64,000 nt of DNA from Paraburkholderia sp. SOS3 (GCF_001922345.1 NZ_CP018811.1:1116001-1180000), one strand, 5' to 3'. Shown: positions 27,351-37,513, numbered from the stretch's first letter. Program-made: numbers and translations. Notes: a model not told the origin generated them from the letters alone.

Positions 27351-28223
27351 TCAGCTATCCGCTTCCGACAAGTACGCGATCACGCGCCGATTCACATCGT
27401 CGGCCGCTTCGAACTGAGCCCAGTGTCCCGCATTCGCAACCAGGGCGAACCGATGGCGAACACCTTGCGCATGCAACTGATCGGAAAACGCCTGCGGCTC
27501 GGCCGCGGTGACATCGTGCGTGCCCCACAACAGCAGCGGATCGACATCGGCTGTTTTTAGCAGCGGCGCAAGCGAGCTTGCCAGCGACACGTCCTTGCTG
27601 CGAAAGCGCGTCTTCAGGCATGCGTCTTCATAAACGGTCAGCGCGAGCGAATCGGCGTTGGCGGGATCGTGCAGCATGAACGATTTGAGGTTCGCATCGA
27701 ACATCGCGCGGCGTTCGTCTTCGGCGTGTACTTTTTTCCAGTTCAGCAACTCGCGCTGCGGCCGCCGCTTGCCGCCATGACCCGCGCTGCCGACCAGCGC
27801 GAGTTTGCCCACCGGCCTGCGGCACGCGAGCGTCGACGCGACCACGCCGCCGAACGAAAACCCTGCGAGATCGATTTCAGTCGACGCGCCGATAAGACCA
27901 TCGAGCGATGCGAGCGTCGCCGCGAGAAACGTTTCGAAATCGGCGCCTGGCGGCAACGCATCCGAATCGCCGTAACCGGGCAGATCCGGCACCCATACCT
28001 CACGCATTGCGCAGAGCGCTTCGACGTTGCGAACCCAATGCGTCCAACTGCCGTGTCCGCCGTGCATGAGCACGAGCGGCTTGCCGCTGCCGAATACACG
28101 CCACACGATGCGCGCGCCGGATGCGATGCGGTAACGATGATGTGTTGCGCGCGCATCGATGCGCGCAAGCGCCGCGCGACCTTCGGTCAAAGCCGACGCG
28201 GGCACAGAAATGAGGTCCGCCAT
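27351..28223 (-). CDS. Alpha/beta-fold hydrolase
   Basis: A 290-residue esterase/hydrolase. Visible are the oxyanion HG motif in GKPLVLMHGGHGSWTHW, the nucleophile elbow GFSFGG (Ser at ~residue 127), the late acidic residue near LLLWGTHDVT and the catalytic His in VANAGHWAQFE. The set is a complete Ser-Asp-His triad. The length is typical of the C-C bond hydrolase/haloperoxidase-like subgroup but the substrate cannot be inferred. It is a single minus-strand gene followed, to its left, by the convergent MFS gene. Confidence 0.85.
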   Translation of the reverse strand: MADLISVPASALTEGRAALARIDARATHHRYRIASGARIVWRVFGSGKPLVLMHGGHGSWTHWVRNVEALCAMREVWVPDLPGYGDSDALPPGADFETFLAATLASLDGLIGASTEIDLAGFSFGGVVASTLACRRPVGKLALVGSAGHGGKRRPQRELLNWKKVHAEDERRAMFDANLKSFMLHDPANADSLALTVYEDACLKTRFRSKDVSLASSLAPLLKTADVDPLLLWGTHDVTAAEPQAFSDQLHAQGVRHRFALVANAGHWAQFEAADDVNRRVIAYLSEADS

Positions 28224-28364
28224 GCTGCAGAAGAGAGTGCGTTATCGATGCCTCAATCGTCTCATACGTTGGGCATCGATGCTGCGAGGTGCGCTAAGGG
28301 GTCAACCGGACTGGATCTCGAAGGCGCCGTGCTCTTCGCCCGCAGCACGATCGATAGCCGCAAG

Positions 28365-28397
28365 AAAAAAGGCCGATCTGCGAGAGGTCGGCCTTTT
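28365..28397. terminator. Bidirectional intrinsic terminator after glk/hexR
   Basis: AAAAAAGGCCGA pairs with TCGGCCTTTT around a ten-base loop, giving a GC stem flanked by A and T runs on both sides. It ends the minus-strand zwf-pgl-glk operon 45 bases past the glk stop. Confidence 0.85.
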
Positions 28398-28441
28398 AAC
28401 CCGGCGGCAAAATGCGCTTGCCGCCGTCTGAACACTTGGCT

Positions 28442-30358
28442 TTAGTCTTTAGGCGTAGCCGCCGCCCCGTGGCTCAACCAGTCCAGCACCGCGCTCGTCT
28501 CTTCATCCGCCCCTTGCCGCGCCTTCGTAACTGCGTCGGTCACTTCCGCTGCGGGCACCGCACGACGAATCGCCACGCCCACCGCGAGAATATCGATCAT
28601 CAGCAGATGCAGAACGCGCGAGATCATCGAAAGCTGCGATTCGCGAATTTCGATGTGATCGGTTTCGAGCGCAACGGTCGCGCGTTTCGCGAGCGGCGTA
28701 TTGCTCGAAGTAATCGCGATCACCTTCGCACCGGCCTGCATCGCCACGTCGAGCACACGCAGCAACTCGGGCGCACGCCCCGACTTCGACACCGCGACAA
28801 TCACATCGCCCTTGCCAAGCAATGCAGCCGAAGCGGCCTGCATATAGAGGTCGCCATACGCAATGGTCGGAATGCCGAAGCGGAAGAACTTGTAGTGCGC
28901 ATCCTGCGCGACGATATTCGAATTGCCGAGCCCATAGAATTCGATACGCCGCGCGTTGTTCAGCACATCGATGGCCGCTTCGACATGCTCGAAGTTCAGA
29001 TGCTCGCGCAACTGCAAAATCGCGGACACCGTGTTGTCGAGCACCTTCGCGCCGAAGTCGGTAGCCGTGTCGCCGAGATGCACCTGGCTATGGCTCACCG
29101 GAATCGTGCCCGTCAAACCGGTGGCGAGCTTCAGCTTGAAATCGGACAAGCCCTGGCAGCCCAGCGAGCGGCAGAAGCGAATCACGGTCGGCTGACTCAC
29201 ATCGGCCTTGCGCGCAATATCGACAATCGGATCGTTGATGATCGAGCGCGGATGATTCAACGCGAGATCGGCCACGCGGCGTTCCGCCGGCGTCAGCGCG
29301 TCGCGCATCTGGCGAATGCGCTCGAACACGGCCGAAGAACTGCCGCCCGTGCGATTCGACAGCTGTTCCGCGAGAATCGCCGAGACGCCGAGAAACGCCG
29401 GATATTCAGCGGTAATCACGAAGGTCGGCACGTTCTTCAGATAGTCTTCGAAGCGGCCTTTCGCTTCGAAGCGCTGACGGAACGACGACTTTGCAAAGAA
29501 GTCGCCCAGGCGCGGCACGACGCCGCCGCCGATATAAATACCGCCGAGCGCGCCGAGCGTCACCGCGATATTGCCGGCGAACGTGCCGAGAATGCCGCAG
29601 AACACATCGAGCGTTTCAGCCGCCAGCGGATCGCCTTCAAGCCCGCGCTTCGAGATTTCGGCCACGTCGAGCGTCGACGGCACGCGCTTCTTGTCGCGCG
29701 CCGCCAGTGCGCGATAAATGATCTCGATACCAGGCCCTGCCGCTACGCGTTCGAACGACACATGCGACCACTTCTTGCGCGCATATTGCAGCACGAGGTC
29801 TTCGCGTTCATCGGACGGCGCAAACGACGCATGGCCGCCTTCGCTGCCCAGCGCGATCCAGCGGTCGTCGGCCGGAATCAAACCCGACACGCCCATCCCC
29901 GTACCCGGCCCAAGCAGGCCGATCACGCTATGCGGCCGGCGCGTGCCGCCGCCCACCTGCACGCGCTGCGTATCGGTGAGCCCCGGCAAGGCCATCGCAA
30001 GCGCCGTGAAGTCGTTGACGACGAGCAGCGTATCGAAGCCCAACGCGCGACGCGTCGCTTCGATCGAAAAGTGCCAATCATGATTCGTCATCCGAACCTG
30101 GTCCCCGTCGACCGGATTCGCGATGGCGACCGCCGCGTGATTCACGCGGCCGATCTTCGTATCTTTCAGGTACTTCTTGATGACGTCCGCGATGCCCGGA
30201 TAGTCGGCACACGGATAAACGTGCACCTGGGTGATTTCCCCCGGCCGGGTTTCGAGCGCGAATCGCGCATTGGTCCCGCCGACATCGGCGAGAAGCCTCG
30301 GTCCATCGGCGTGCTGGCCCGCTTGCGGGGCAGCTTTAGTTGGCACACCAGTAGACAT
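28442..30358 (-). CDS. glk: Bifunctional glucokinase / HexR-type RpiR regulator
   Basis: A 638-residue fusion. Residues ~20-340 are glucokinase: phosphate-1 motif [29 protein letters not shown], and [15 protein letters not shown]. Residues ~350-638 are an RpiR/HexR regulator with a helix-turn-helix ([20 protein letters not shown]) and a SIS sugar-phosphate domain ([42 protein letters not shown]). The fusion is characteristic of Burkholderia and relatives. It phosphorylates glucose and, through KDPG sensing by the HexR half, is expected to control zwf and other Entner-Doudoroff genes. It overlaps pgl by 23 bases. A palindrome matching the HexR consensus precedes zwf. Confidence 0.95.
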   Translation of the reverse strand: MSTGVPTKAAPQAGQHADGPRLLADVGGTNARFALETRPGEITQVHVYPCADYPGIADVIKKYLKDTKIGRVNHAAVAIANPVDGDQVRMTNHDWHFSIEATRRALGFDTLLVVNDFTALAMALPGLTDTQRVQVGGGTRRPHSVIGLLGPGTGMGVSGLIPADDRWIALGSEGGHASFAPSDEREDLVLQYARKKWSHVSFERVAAGPGIEIIYRALAARDKKRVPSTLDVAEISKRGLEGDPLAAETLDVFCGILGTFAGNIAVTLGALGGIYIGGGVVPRLGDFFAKSSFRQRFEAKGRFEDYLKNVPTFVITAEYPAFLGVSAILAEQLSNRTGGSSSAVFERIRQMRDALTPAERRVADLALNHPRSIINDPIVDIARKADVSQPTVIRFCRSLGCQGLSDFKLKLATGLTGTIPVSHSQVHLGDTATDFGAKVLDNTVSAILQLREHLNFEHVEAAIDVLNNARRIEFYGLGNSNIVAQDAHYKFFRFGIPTIAYGDLYMQAASAALLGKGDVIVAVSKSGRAPELLRVLDVAMQAGAKVIAITSSNTPLAKRATVALETDHIEIRESQLSMISRVLHLLMIDILAVGVAIRRAVPAAEVTDAVTKARQGADEETSAVLDWLSHGAAATPKD

Positions 30359-31040
30359 CGAGTCTTACCCCCTTGTCGTTTGCGAGCTGAGAAATGGCTT
30401 TTTTTTGCAGGGTAGCGGACGCTTCGTTCAGCACGTCCATCTTCTTCGGACCGGCAATCAGCAAAAACAGATGATCGACCTTCTTCAACGCCGACATCGA
30501 CCAGCTCACGCGCGCATGCGGCGCGCTGCCCGGATGCACGGCAACGAAATGGTCGGTGGTGGTGATCGCGAAATCCCATTCGGGCGCGTCCGCGAAAATC
30601 GACGCGGTGTGCCCGTCTTCGCCCATGCCGAGCACCGCGACATTCGGCACGCGCCGTTTCGGATCGCCGTTCAATTTGGCGACCTGCGCTTCGAGCGTCG
30701 TCGACGTATCGACGAGCGGCAGATAGCTCGCGCTCGCCGCTGCATTCTGCAGCAACGTTTCGTGCACGAGACGCGAGTTGCTTGCGCTGTCGGTATCGGG
30801 CACCCAGCGGTCGTCGACGAGCGTCACGTCGACGCGCGACCAGTCGAACGGCTCGTGCGACAGCGTTTGCAGGAATGGACGCGGACTCGTGCCGCCCGAC
30901 ACGGCAAAGGTCACGCGGCCGGCGCTCACGCCGGGCGTGGCGGTCTGGGCGGCAAGCGACGCCTGCAATGCGTTGCTCACGGCCTTGGCCAAAGCGGCCG
31001 ATTGTGCCGCCTGGTCGTCGAAAGCATGTAGCTGGATCAT
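30336..31040 (-). CDS. pgl: 6-phosphogluconolactonase
   Basis: A 234-residue enzyme of the SugarP-isomerase/DevB type that hydrolyses 6-phosphogluconolactone. Family marks are [16 protein letters not shown] near the N-terminus, [21 protein letters not shown] in the middle, [20 protein letters not shown] and the C-terminal [15 protein letters not shown]. It sits between zwf (79 bases upstream) and glk/hexR, giving three successive steps from glucose to 6-phosphogluconate in one operon. Confidence 0.95.
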   Translation of the reverse strand: MIQLHAFDDQAAQSAALAKAVSNALQASLAAQTATPGVSAGRVTFAVSGGTSPRPFLQTLSHEPFDWSRVDVTLVDDRWVPDTDSASNSRLVHETLLQNAAASASYLPLVDTSTTLEAQVAKLNGDPKRRVPNVAVLGMGEDGHTASIFADAPEWDFAITTTDHFVAVHPGSAPHARVSWSMSALKKVDHLFLLIAGPKKMDVLNEASATLQKKAISQLANDKGVRLDVYWCAN

Positions 31041-31118
31041 GGATTTCTCCTCCGTGCTGCTTTCTTGTTTAGTCTAGGAACAGCGGGAAATATGACATCG
31101 GAAATGGCGAACAGTCGA

Positions 31119-32579
31119 TTAATTCTCTTCCTCGAGCCAGCAGGTGTTGTGTTGCGCGAGCATCGCGCTTGCCGCCGCCGGGCCCCAGGTGCCCGACGCA
31201 TAAGGCTTCGGCTTCGTGCCCGAGGCGGCCCATTCGTTGAGAATCGGCTCGACCCAGCGCCATGCGGCTTCCTGCTCGTCGCGACGCACAAACAGCGCAA
31301 GCCGGCCGTTGATCACGTCGAGCAATAGCCGCTGATACGCTTCCATCTGACCTTCGCGGAAGAACTGATCGAACGCGAGATCGAGGTGAACGCTCGACAG
31401 GTTCATCCCTTCGCCGGGCTTCTTCGCGAGGCAGTACAGGCGGATCGTTTCGTTCGGCTGCAAGCGGATCACCAGACGGTTGGCGCCGGCGCGCAAGGCG
31501 TTCGCGCCAAGCGCCGAATGCGGCACCGCGCGGAAGTTGACGACAATCTCCGCAATCCGGTCGGCCAGACGCTTGCCCGTGCGCAGGAAGAACGGCACGC
31601 CGGCCCAGCGCCAGTTTTCGATTTCCGCTTTGACCGCGACGAACGTTTCAGTCGTGCTGTCGGGCCGCACGCCCGATTCGTTCGTATAGGCCGGCACCGC
31701 CGCGCCGCGAATCACACCGGCGTGATATTGACCGCGCACGGCCACGCGGCTGATATCGCGCGGATCGATCGGCTTCAACGCGCGCAGCACGCGCAGCTTT
31801 TCGTCGCGGACCGAATCGGAATCCATCGAATGCGGCGGCTCCATCGCGACAATCGAAAGCAGCTGCAGCAAATGGTTCTGCACCATGTCGCGCAAGGCGC
31901 CCGTATTGTCGTAGAAATCGCCGCGCGCTTCCACGCCGAGTTCTTCGGCAATCGTGATCTGAATGCTCTCGACCCATTCGCGGCGCCATAGCGGCTCGAA
32001 CAGCGCATTGCCGAAACGCAAGGCGAGCAGGTTCTGCACGGGCTCTTTACCCAGATAGTGGTCGATCCGGTAAATCTGCTCTTCGGCAAACATCTCGCCG
32101 ACCGCGTCGTTGATCGCATTCGACGAACGCAGGTCGTAACCCAACGGCTTCTCGAGCACGATGCGCGAATTCTCGTTCAGCCCGACCGATGCAAGCGCGC
32201 GACAGATCGGCACGAAAAGCGAAGGGCCCGTTGCCAGATAGAACACGCGAATACCGGGCAGATTCGAAATCGCATCGCGCAGCAGGACGAAGTCTTCGGC
32301 TTTGCCGAGGTCGATGGCGACAAACTCGATACGATCGAGGAACGTGCGCCACGCGTCTTCCGTGAACTGCGCATTGGCCACATGGGCGCGCACGTGTTCA
32401 TTGACCCATTGCAGGTACTGCTCGCGGCCGTCGATATGACGCGCCACCGCATAGATCTTGCCGCCCGGAGCCAGCATGCCTGCGCGATGCGCTTCGTACA
32501 GCGCGGGCAGGATCTTGCGCATCGATAGATCGCCGGTGCCGCCGAACAGCACGAAAGTGAAGCTGGAATCCGTTTGCAT
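31119..32579 (-). CDS. zwf: Glucose-6-phosphate dehydrogenase
   Basis: A 486-residue NADP-linked dehydrogenase. Visible are the nucleotide-binding start FVLFGGTGDLSMRKILPALY, VLEKPLGYDLRSSNAIND, the active-site RIDHYLGKEPVQNLLALRFGN with the catalytic His, and VPFFLRTGKRL. Normal length. It is the first gene of the zwf-pgl-glk operon and faces the gts transporter across a 550-base gap. A palindromic HexR-like operator lies 72 bases upstream of its start. Confidence 0.96.
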   Translation of the reverse strand: MQTDSSFTFVLFGGTGDLSMRKILPALYEAHRAGMLAPGGKIYAVARHIDGREQYLQWVNEHVRAHVANAQFTEDAWRTFLDRIEFVAIDLGKAEDFVLLRDAISNLPGIRVFYLATGPSLFVPICRALASVGLNENSRIVLEKPLGYDLRSSNAINDAVGEMFAEEQIYRIDHYLGKEPVQNLLALRFGNALFEPLWRREWVESIQITIAEELGVEARGDFYDNTGALRDMVQNHLLQLLSIVAMEPPHSMDSDSVRDEKLRVLRALKPIDPRDISRVAVRGQYHAGVIRGAAVPAYTNESGVRPDSTTETFVAVKAEIENWRWAGVPFFLRTGKRLADRIAEIVVNFRAVPHSALGANALRAGANRLVIRLQPNETIRLYCLAKKPGEGMNLSSVHLDLAFDQFFREGQMEAYQRLLLDVINGRLALFVRRDEQEAAWRWVEPILNEWAASGTKPKPYASGTWGPAAASAMLAQHNTCWLEEEN

Positions 32580-32650
32580 GTGTCTCCGCGATGCCTTTGG
32601 AAGGCGCTGAAAGCAGGCCGTAGTGCGATAAAATTTTTTTTGACACTGAA

Positions 32651-32667
32651 TTGTAGTTTAACTACAA
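32651..32667. promoter_or_regulatory. HexR operator upstream of zwf
   Basis: TTGTAGTTTAACTACAA is a perfect palindrome of 8-base arms around one T. Its core fits the published HexR consensus TGTARTWWWAYTACA at every position. It lies 72 bases upstream of zwf on the minus strand, inside the expected promoter, and the HexR protein is encoded at the end of the same operon. This predicts autoregulation of zwf-pgl-glk/hexR. Binding is inferred from the match. Confidence 0.85.
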
Positions 32668-33129
32668 TCCAAATCAAGAGGTAGCGTGAATTCGATGAAA
32701 AAAGCGTGCGGGGCCTGCGGGAATGCGCGTTTTCACCGAGTCGAGAAAGCTTCCCGGCATGTTATCGACAAATGCGTTTTGATGCGGTGTCCACGCTAGG
32801 CGTGTGCAGCATCAAGGGCTTTAACGAAGGGCGTGCGGGGGAGTGAACAGCGCCTCGAGTCTGCAACGCGCGACGCGGGCAGGCACAAAAGCAAAAGAGG
32901 AGACGTTCTTTGCATTCCGAGTCACTCATCTCTTGAGCATCCGCGGCCGGACTTCGGCTAGCAGGCGCACGCCAGGAAGCGAAGCGCTTGTCGATGCCTG
33001 TTCGTCACGCTGTGTTCCCGCAGTGATCACGCAGTGTTCGGGTTGTTTGCGTGTTTGATTCGACCATAACCGCTCCCTGTCCAGCAGGGGCTCAACGTGT
33101 TTAAGTCAGGTGTCTGGAGGAGATAAGCA
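32668..33129. other. 462-base non-coding stretch between zwf operator and gtsA
   Basis: No gene is evident; the short open frames here lack any protein character. The right end carries the gtsA ribosome site (TCTGGAGGAG, 33112-33121). The middle (32870-33060) is unremarkable. It presumably contains the gts promoter and any sugar-responsive control, but no operator other than the HexR palindrome to its left was recognised. Confidence 0.6.
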
Positions 33130-34377
33130 ATGAAATTCCGTGCGATCATGGGCGCCCTGTGCGCCGCAGGTCTGATGTGTGGCGTCGCTGCGGCACAAGC
33201 GGCCGAGCAGGTCGAGGTGTTGCACTGGTGGACGTCGGGCGGCGAATCGAAGGCCATCGGCGTGCTGAAGGATGATCTGCAGAAGCAGGGTTACGTCTGG
33301 AAGGACTTCGCCGTGGCCGGCGGCGCCGGCGCCGCGGCCATGACCGCACTGAAGACCCAGGTGATCGCGGGCAACGCGCCGAGCGCGGCCCAGATCAAGG
33401 GTCCGCTGATTCAGGACTGGGCATCGCAAGGCGTGCTCGTCAATATCGACTCCGTCGCCGGCGACTGGAAGAAAGAGCTCCCGCCCGAAATCGACAAGAT
33501 CATGCATGCGGACGGTCACTATGTGGCCGCGCCGTTCTCGGTGCACCGCGTCAACTGGCTGTACATCAACAAGGCCGCGCTCGACAAGGCGGGCGGCAAG
33601 GTGCCGACCACGTGGCCTGAGTTCTTCGCGGTGGCCGACAAGATGAAGGCCGCGGGCATCCAGCCGATCGCAATGGGCGGCCAGCCGTGGCAAGACCTGA
33701 CGCTGTGGGAAGACGTCGTGCTGTCGCAAGGCGCGGACTTCTACAAGAAGGCGCTCGTCGACCTCGACCAGAAGACGCTGACGTCGCCGCAAATGCTTCA
33801 GGTGTTCGACACGGTCCGCAAGATCCAGGGCTACTTCGACGCAGGCCGCACGGGTCGCGACTGGAACCTCGCCACGGCGATGGTGATCAACGGCAAGGCC
33901 GGCATGCAGTTCATGGGCGACTGGGCGAAGGGCGAGTTCGCGAACGCGAACAAGAAGTCGGGCACGGACTATATCTGCGCACCGGTGCCGGGTACGGACA
34001 AGGGCTACACGTTCAACGTCGACTCGTTCGTGTTCTTCCAGCAGAAGGGTCAATCGGCGGCCACGCCGGGTCAGCTCGCACTCGCGAAGACGATCATGAG
34101 CCCGGCCTTCCAGGAACAGTTCAGCCTGTACAAGGGCTCGATTCCGGTTCGCCTTGGCGTGTCGATGGCGAAGTTCGACGATTGCGCGAAGAAGTCGTAC
34201 GCCGATGAACAGGCTGCGATCAAGGCAGGCGGCTATGTGCCGTCGCTCGCTCACGGCATGGCTCAGCCCGATGCAACGGCCGGTGCGATCAGCGACGTCG
34301 TGACGAAGTTCATGAACTCGCAGGAAGACTCGAAGAGCGCGGTCGAAGCGCTCGCGAAAGCAGCGAAGACCAAGTAA
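33130..34377 (+). CDS. gtsA: Sugar ABC transporter, periplasmic binding protein
   Basis: A 415-residue binding protein of the carbohydrate CUT1 family. A signal peptide (ending AAAQAAEQ) precedes the typical EVLHWWTSGGESKAIGVLKDDL, and later VNWLYINKAALDKAGGKVPTTWPEFFAVADKMKAAGI and GKAGMQFMGDWAKGEF. The order (binding protein, two permeases, ATPase) and the position facing zwf match the gtsABCD glucose/mannose uptake system of pseudomonads, so glucose is the likely substrate. A strong GGAGGAG ribosome site precedes the ATG. A hairpin follows the gene and may favour its higher expression. Confidence 0.9.
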   Translation: MKFRAIMGALCAAGLMCGVAAAQAAEQVEVLHWWTSGGESKAIGVLKDDLQKQGYVWKDFAVAGGAGAAAMTALKTQVIAGNAPSAAQIKGPLIQDWASQGVLVNIDSVAGDWKKELPPEIDKIMHADGHYVAAPFSVHRVNWLYINKAALDKAGGKVPTTWPEFFAVADKMKAAGIQPIAMGGQPWQDLTLWEDVVLSQGADFYKKALVDLDQKTLTSPQMLQVFDTVRKIQGYFDAGRTGRDWNLATAMVINGKAGMQFMGDWAKGEFANANKKSGTDYICAPVPGTDKGYTFNVDSFVFFQQKGQSAATPGQLALAKTIMSPAFQEQFSLYKGSIPVRLGVSMAKFDDCAKKSYADEQAAIKAGGYVPSLAHGMAQPDATAGAISDVVTKFMNSQEDSKSAVEALAKAAKTK

Positions 34378-34420
34378 TTCGCGCTGCACGCACTACAGTA
34401 GTGATATGCAGTAGCAGGAT

Positions 34421-34463
34421 GCCCGGAGCGTGCTTGTGCTTGCCGCATAAGCGCGCTTCGGGC
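34421..34463 (+). promoter_or_regulatory. Intercistronic hairpin between gtsA and gtsB
   Basis: GCCCGGAGCG pairs along ten positions (one G-T) with CGCTTCGGGC, loop 23 bases, in the 198-base gap after gtsA. There is no T run, so full termination is unlikely. Hairpins here in binding-protein operons commonly protect the upstream message or attenuate the downstream genes, giving more binding protein than permease. The function is inferred. Confidence 0.55.
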
Positions 34464-34575
34464 CAAGACGGTTCGACGACAGTCGCGCCCTCGGCCGCAT
34501 CGATGGGCCGCACTTTTCCGGATTTTCCGACGAAAAGCGCGCCGGCCCTCGCGGCATAGTTCCAGGAGTCGAGTT

Positions 34576-35517
34576 GTGACTGCTTCTATTAGCGGAAACG
34601 CAAAGCGCACGGTTTCCGTGCCGAGCCGCACGTCGCCGATGGCGGCACTCGCCGACCGCTGGATTCCGAAGCTGGTGTTGTCGCCCAGCATCGTGATCAG
34701 TCTGGTCTTCGTCTATGGCTTCATTCTTATTACCGGTTATCTGTCGCTGTCGAATTCGCGACTGTTGCCGCGTTACGACTTCGCCGGTTTAGCGCGTTAC
34801 CGCGAGCTGTTCGACAACGACGTTTTCTGGACGTCGGCAAAAAATCTCGGCTGGTTCGGCATTCCGTTCATTGCGATCTGCATTGGCCTGGGCCTGTTCC
34901 TTGCGATTCTGCTCGACCAGCGCATTCGCAACGAAGGCGCATTGCGCGCGGTGTTTCTGTATCCGATGGCGCTGTCGTTCATCGTGACCGGTACCGCGTG
35001 GCAGTGGATCTTGAATCCGGACCTCGGCTTTCAAAAGGTGCTCAACGACTGGGGCTGGACAAGCTTTACGTTCGGCTGGCTCGGCGATCCGGACAAAGCC
35101 ATTTTCTGTATCGTGATCGCCGCCGTATGGCAATCCACGGGCTTTGTGATGGCGCTGTTCCTCGCCGGTTTGCGCGGCGTGGACAGCGAGATCTTCAAGG
35201 CCGCGCAGGTGGACGGCGCCACGCTGCCGACCATCTATCGCAAGATCGTGATTCCGAGCATGCGGCCCGTGTTTTTCTCGGTGCTGCTCATTCTGTGTCA
35301 CATCACGATCAAGACCTTCGACCTCGTCGTCGCGATGACGGCGGGCGGGCCGGGCACGTCGTCGAATCTGCCGGCCATGTTCATGTACACGTTTTCGTTT
35401 AACCGCGGGCAGCTGGGAGTGGGAGCGGCATCGTCGATGATGATGCTGGCGACGGTGGTCGCCGTGCTGGTGCCGCTGATGTATCTGGAATCGCGAGGTA
35501 CCCGCAATGCAGCCTAA
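34576..35517 (+). CDS. gtsB: Sugar ABC transporter permease (first)
   Basis: A 313-residue inner-membrane permease of the MalF type with six predicted helices. The EAA loop reads EIFKAAQVDGATLPTIYRKIVIPSMRP, the contact site for the ATPase. The start is a GTG at 34576 with CAGGAG nine bases upstream; no upstream ATG is suitable. Its end overlaps the start of the second permease by 11 bases. It forms the channel with gtsC. Confidence 0.9.
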   Translation: MTASISGNAKRTVSVPSRTSPMAALADRWIPKLVLSPSIVISLVFVYGFILITGYLSLSNSRLLPRYDFAGLARYRELFDNDVFWTSAKNLGWFGIPFIAICIGLGLFLAILLDQRIRNEGALRAVFLYPMALSFIVTGTAWQWILNPDLGFQKVLNDWGWTSFTFGWLGDPDKAIFCIVIAAVWQSTGFVMALFLAGLRGVDSEIFKAAQVDGATLPTIYRKIVIPSMRPVFFSVLLILCHITIKTFDLVVAMTAGGPGTSSNLPAMFMYTFSFNRGQLGVGAASSMMMLATVVAVLVPLMYLESRGTRNAA

Positions 35518-36364
35518 GATGAACCTCAACCGCGCGGTGATTTACGCGGTGCTGATTCTGTTTGCGCTTTACTTCCTGTTTCCGCTGTACGTGATGCTCT
35601 CCACGTCGTTCAAGGACATCGATCAGCTGCGTCACGGCAATCTGCTGACGCCGCCGACGAACTGGACCTTTGCGCCGTGGATCAAGGCGTGGGCCCATGC
35701 GTGTACCGGCGTGCGATGCGACGGCATGGAGCCGTTCTTCATGAACTCGGTGCGCATGGTGATTCCGGCCGTGCTGATCTCGTCGATTATCGGCGCGTTC
35801 AACGGTTACGTGCTCACGCACTGGCGCTTCCGCGGCGCGGACGCGATTTTCACGATGCTGCTGGTCGGCTGCTTTATTCCGTTCCAGGCGATTCTGCTGC
35901 CGATGGCGCGCGTCGAAGGCTTCTTCGGTCTTTCGAATACGACGACGGGCCTCGTGGTGGTGCACGTGATCTACGGCATTGCGTTCACGACGATGTTCTT
36001 CCGCAACTTCTACGTGAGCATCCCGGCGGAGCTCGTGAAGGCGGCGCGCATCGACGGCGCGGGTTTCTTCATGATCTTCACGAAGATTCTGCTGCCGGTG
36101 TCGCTGCCGATTTTCATGGTGTGTCTGATCTGGCAATTCACGCAGATCTGGAATGACTTCCTGTTCGGTATTGTGTTTTCGGGCGTCGATTCGATGCCGA
36201 TCACGGTGGCGCTGAACAACCTCGTCAATACGTCGACCGGCGTGAAGGAATACAACGTCGACATGGCAGGCGCGATTATCGCGGCGCTGCCGACGCTGCT
36301 GGTCTATGTGATCGCCGGCCGCTATTTCGTGCGCGGCCTGACGGCGGGCGCGGTGAAGGGTTAA
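35507..36364 (+). CDS. gtsC: Sugar ABC transporter permease (second)
   Basis: A 285-residue MalG-type permease. The N-terminal helix (AVIYAVLILFALYFLFPLYV) leads to LSTSFKDIDQLRHGNLLTPP, as is usual for this subunit. The EAA loop is ELVKAARIDGAGFFMIFTKILLPVS. It begins within the last codons of gtsB and is followed after 33 bases by the ATPase gene. It is the second half of the transmembrane channel. Confidence 0.92.
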   Translation: MQPKMNLNRAVIYAVLILFALYFLFPLYVMLSTSFKDIDQLRHGNLLTPPTNWTFAPWIKAWAHACTGVRCDGMEPFFMNSVRMVIPAVLISSIIGAFNGYVLTHWRFRGADAIFTMLLVGCFIPFQAILLPMARVEGFFGLSNTTTGLVVVHVIYGIAFTTMFFRNFYVSIPAELVKAARIDGAGFFMIFTKILLPVSLPIFMVCLIWQFTQIWNDFLFGIVFSGVDSMPITVALNNLVNTSTGVKEYNVDMAGAIIAALPTLLVYVIAGRYFVRGLTAGAVKG

Positions 36365-36397
36365 TCGAGCAGGTTAAGAGACTAGAGGATTCACAGC

Positions 36398-37513
36398 ATG
36401 GCAAGCCTTTCCATCCGTGACGTGTACAAGACCTACCCGAACGGGGTGCCGGTCTTGAAGGGTGTCAATATCGACATCGAAGATGGTCAGTTCCTGATCC
36501 TGGTGGGCGGATCGGGTTGCGGGAAGTCGACGCTGCTCAATATGATTGCCGGGCTCGAGACCGTGACCAAGGGCGAGATTCAGATTGATGGCAAGACTGT
36601 CAATAATCTGTCGCCGAAGGATCGCGATATCGCGATGGTGTTCCAGTCGTATGCGCTGTACCCGTCGATGACGGTGCGCGACAACATTTCGTTCGGCCTC
36701 AATATCCGCAAGGTGCCGAAGGGCGAGCAGACGCAGATTGTGGATCGCGTATCGAACATGCTGCAAATCCAGCATTTGCTCGATCGCAAGCCGGGGCAAC
36801 TGTCGGGCGGCCAGCGTCAGCGTGTGGCGATGGGCCGTGCGTTGGCGCGCGACCCGGTGATGTTCCTGTTCGACGAGCCGCTGTCGAACCTCGACGCGAA
36901 GCTGCGCATCGAGATGCGCTCGGAAATCAAGCTGCTGCATCAGCGCCTTGGCACGACGATCGTGTATGTGACGCACGATCAGATCGAGGCGATGACGCTT
37001 GGCGACCGCATTGCGGTGATGAAGGACGGCATTGTGCAGCAGTTCGGCGCGCCGCAGGACATTTATGACTCGCCGTCCAATCTGTTCGTGGCCGGCTTTA
37101 TCGGTGCGCCGCCGATGAACTTCATTCAAGGCAAGGTGGTGGAGCAGGGTTCCGGCGTCGGCATGGAACTCGACACCGGTGTCAAGAAAACGGTGCTGAA
37201 CCTGCCGTTCGACGGCAAGGTGAAGTCGCACATCGGCAAGGAAGTCATTCTGGGCTTGCGGCCTGAGCGGATTACCGATCCGCGCCATGCGCACGATGCG
37301 GAAGGCGGCAAGCTGCAGCAGGTCGAGGTGAGGGTGGACGTGATCGAGCCGACCGGGCCCGATACGCTGGTGTTCGCGCAGGTGAACGGCAAGCGCATTG
37401 TGAGCCGCGTGCACCCGGGCGCGAATCCGCAGCCGGACCAGAATATGTCGCTGCTGTTCGATGTGTCGAAGGCGGTGTTGTTCGATCCGGCGACGGAAGA
37501 ACGGATTGCGTAA
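36398..37513 (+). CDS. ugpC: Sugar ABC transporter ATPase (UgpC/MalK family)
   Basis: A 371-residue ATPase. It has Walker A GGSGCGKST (~residue 36), signature LSGGQRQRVAMGRALARDP, Walker B MFLFDEPLSNLDAKLR, switch His in IVYVTHDQIEAM, and the MalK-type C-terminal OB domain (LGLRPERITDP). It closes the gts operon and is followed by a clear terminator. Its last 96 codons, the terminator and the next small gene are repeated at 45368-46094, where the ATPase copy is only a fragment. Confidence 0.93.
   Translation: MASLSIRDVYKTYPNGVPVLKGVNIDIEDGQFLILVGGSGCGKSTLLNMIAGLETVTKGEIQIDGKTVNNLSPKDRDIAMVFQSYALYPSMTVRDNISFGLNIRKVPKGEQTQIVDRVSNMLQIQHLLDRKPGQLSGGQRQRVAMGRALARDPVMFLFDEPLSNLDAKLRIEMRSEIKLLHQRLGTTIVYVTHDQIEAMTLGDRIAVMKDGIVQQFGAPQDIYDSPSNLFVAGFIGAPPMNFIQGKVVEQGSGVGMELDTGVKKTVLNLPFDGKVKSHIGKEVILGLRPERITDPRHAHDAEGGKLQQVEVRVDVIEPTGPDTLVFAQVNGKRIVSRVHPGANPQPDQNMSLLFDVSKAVLFDPATEERIA

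Noticed and set aside
28412..30415. 667-codon open frame opposite glk/hexR
   Set aside because: Antisense to a well-supported gene, with His/Arg-rich sequence typical of a shadow frame.
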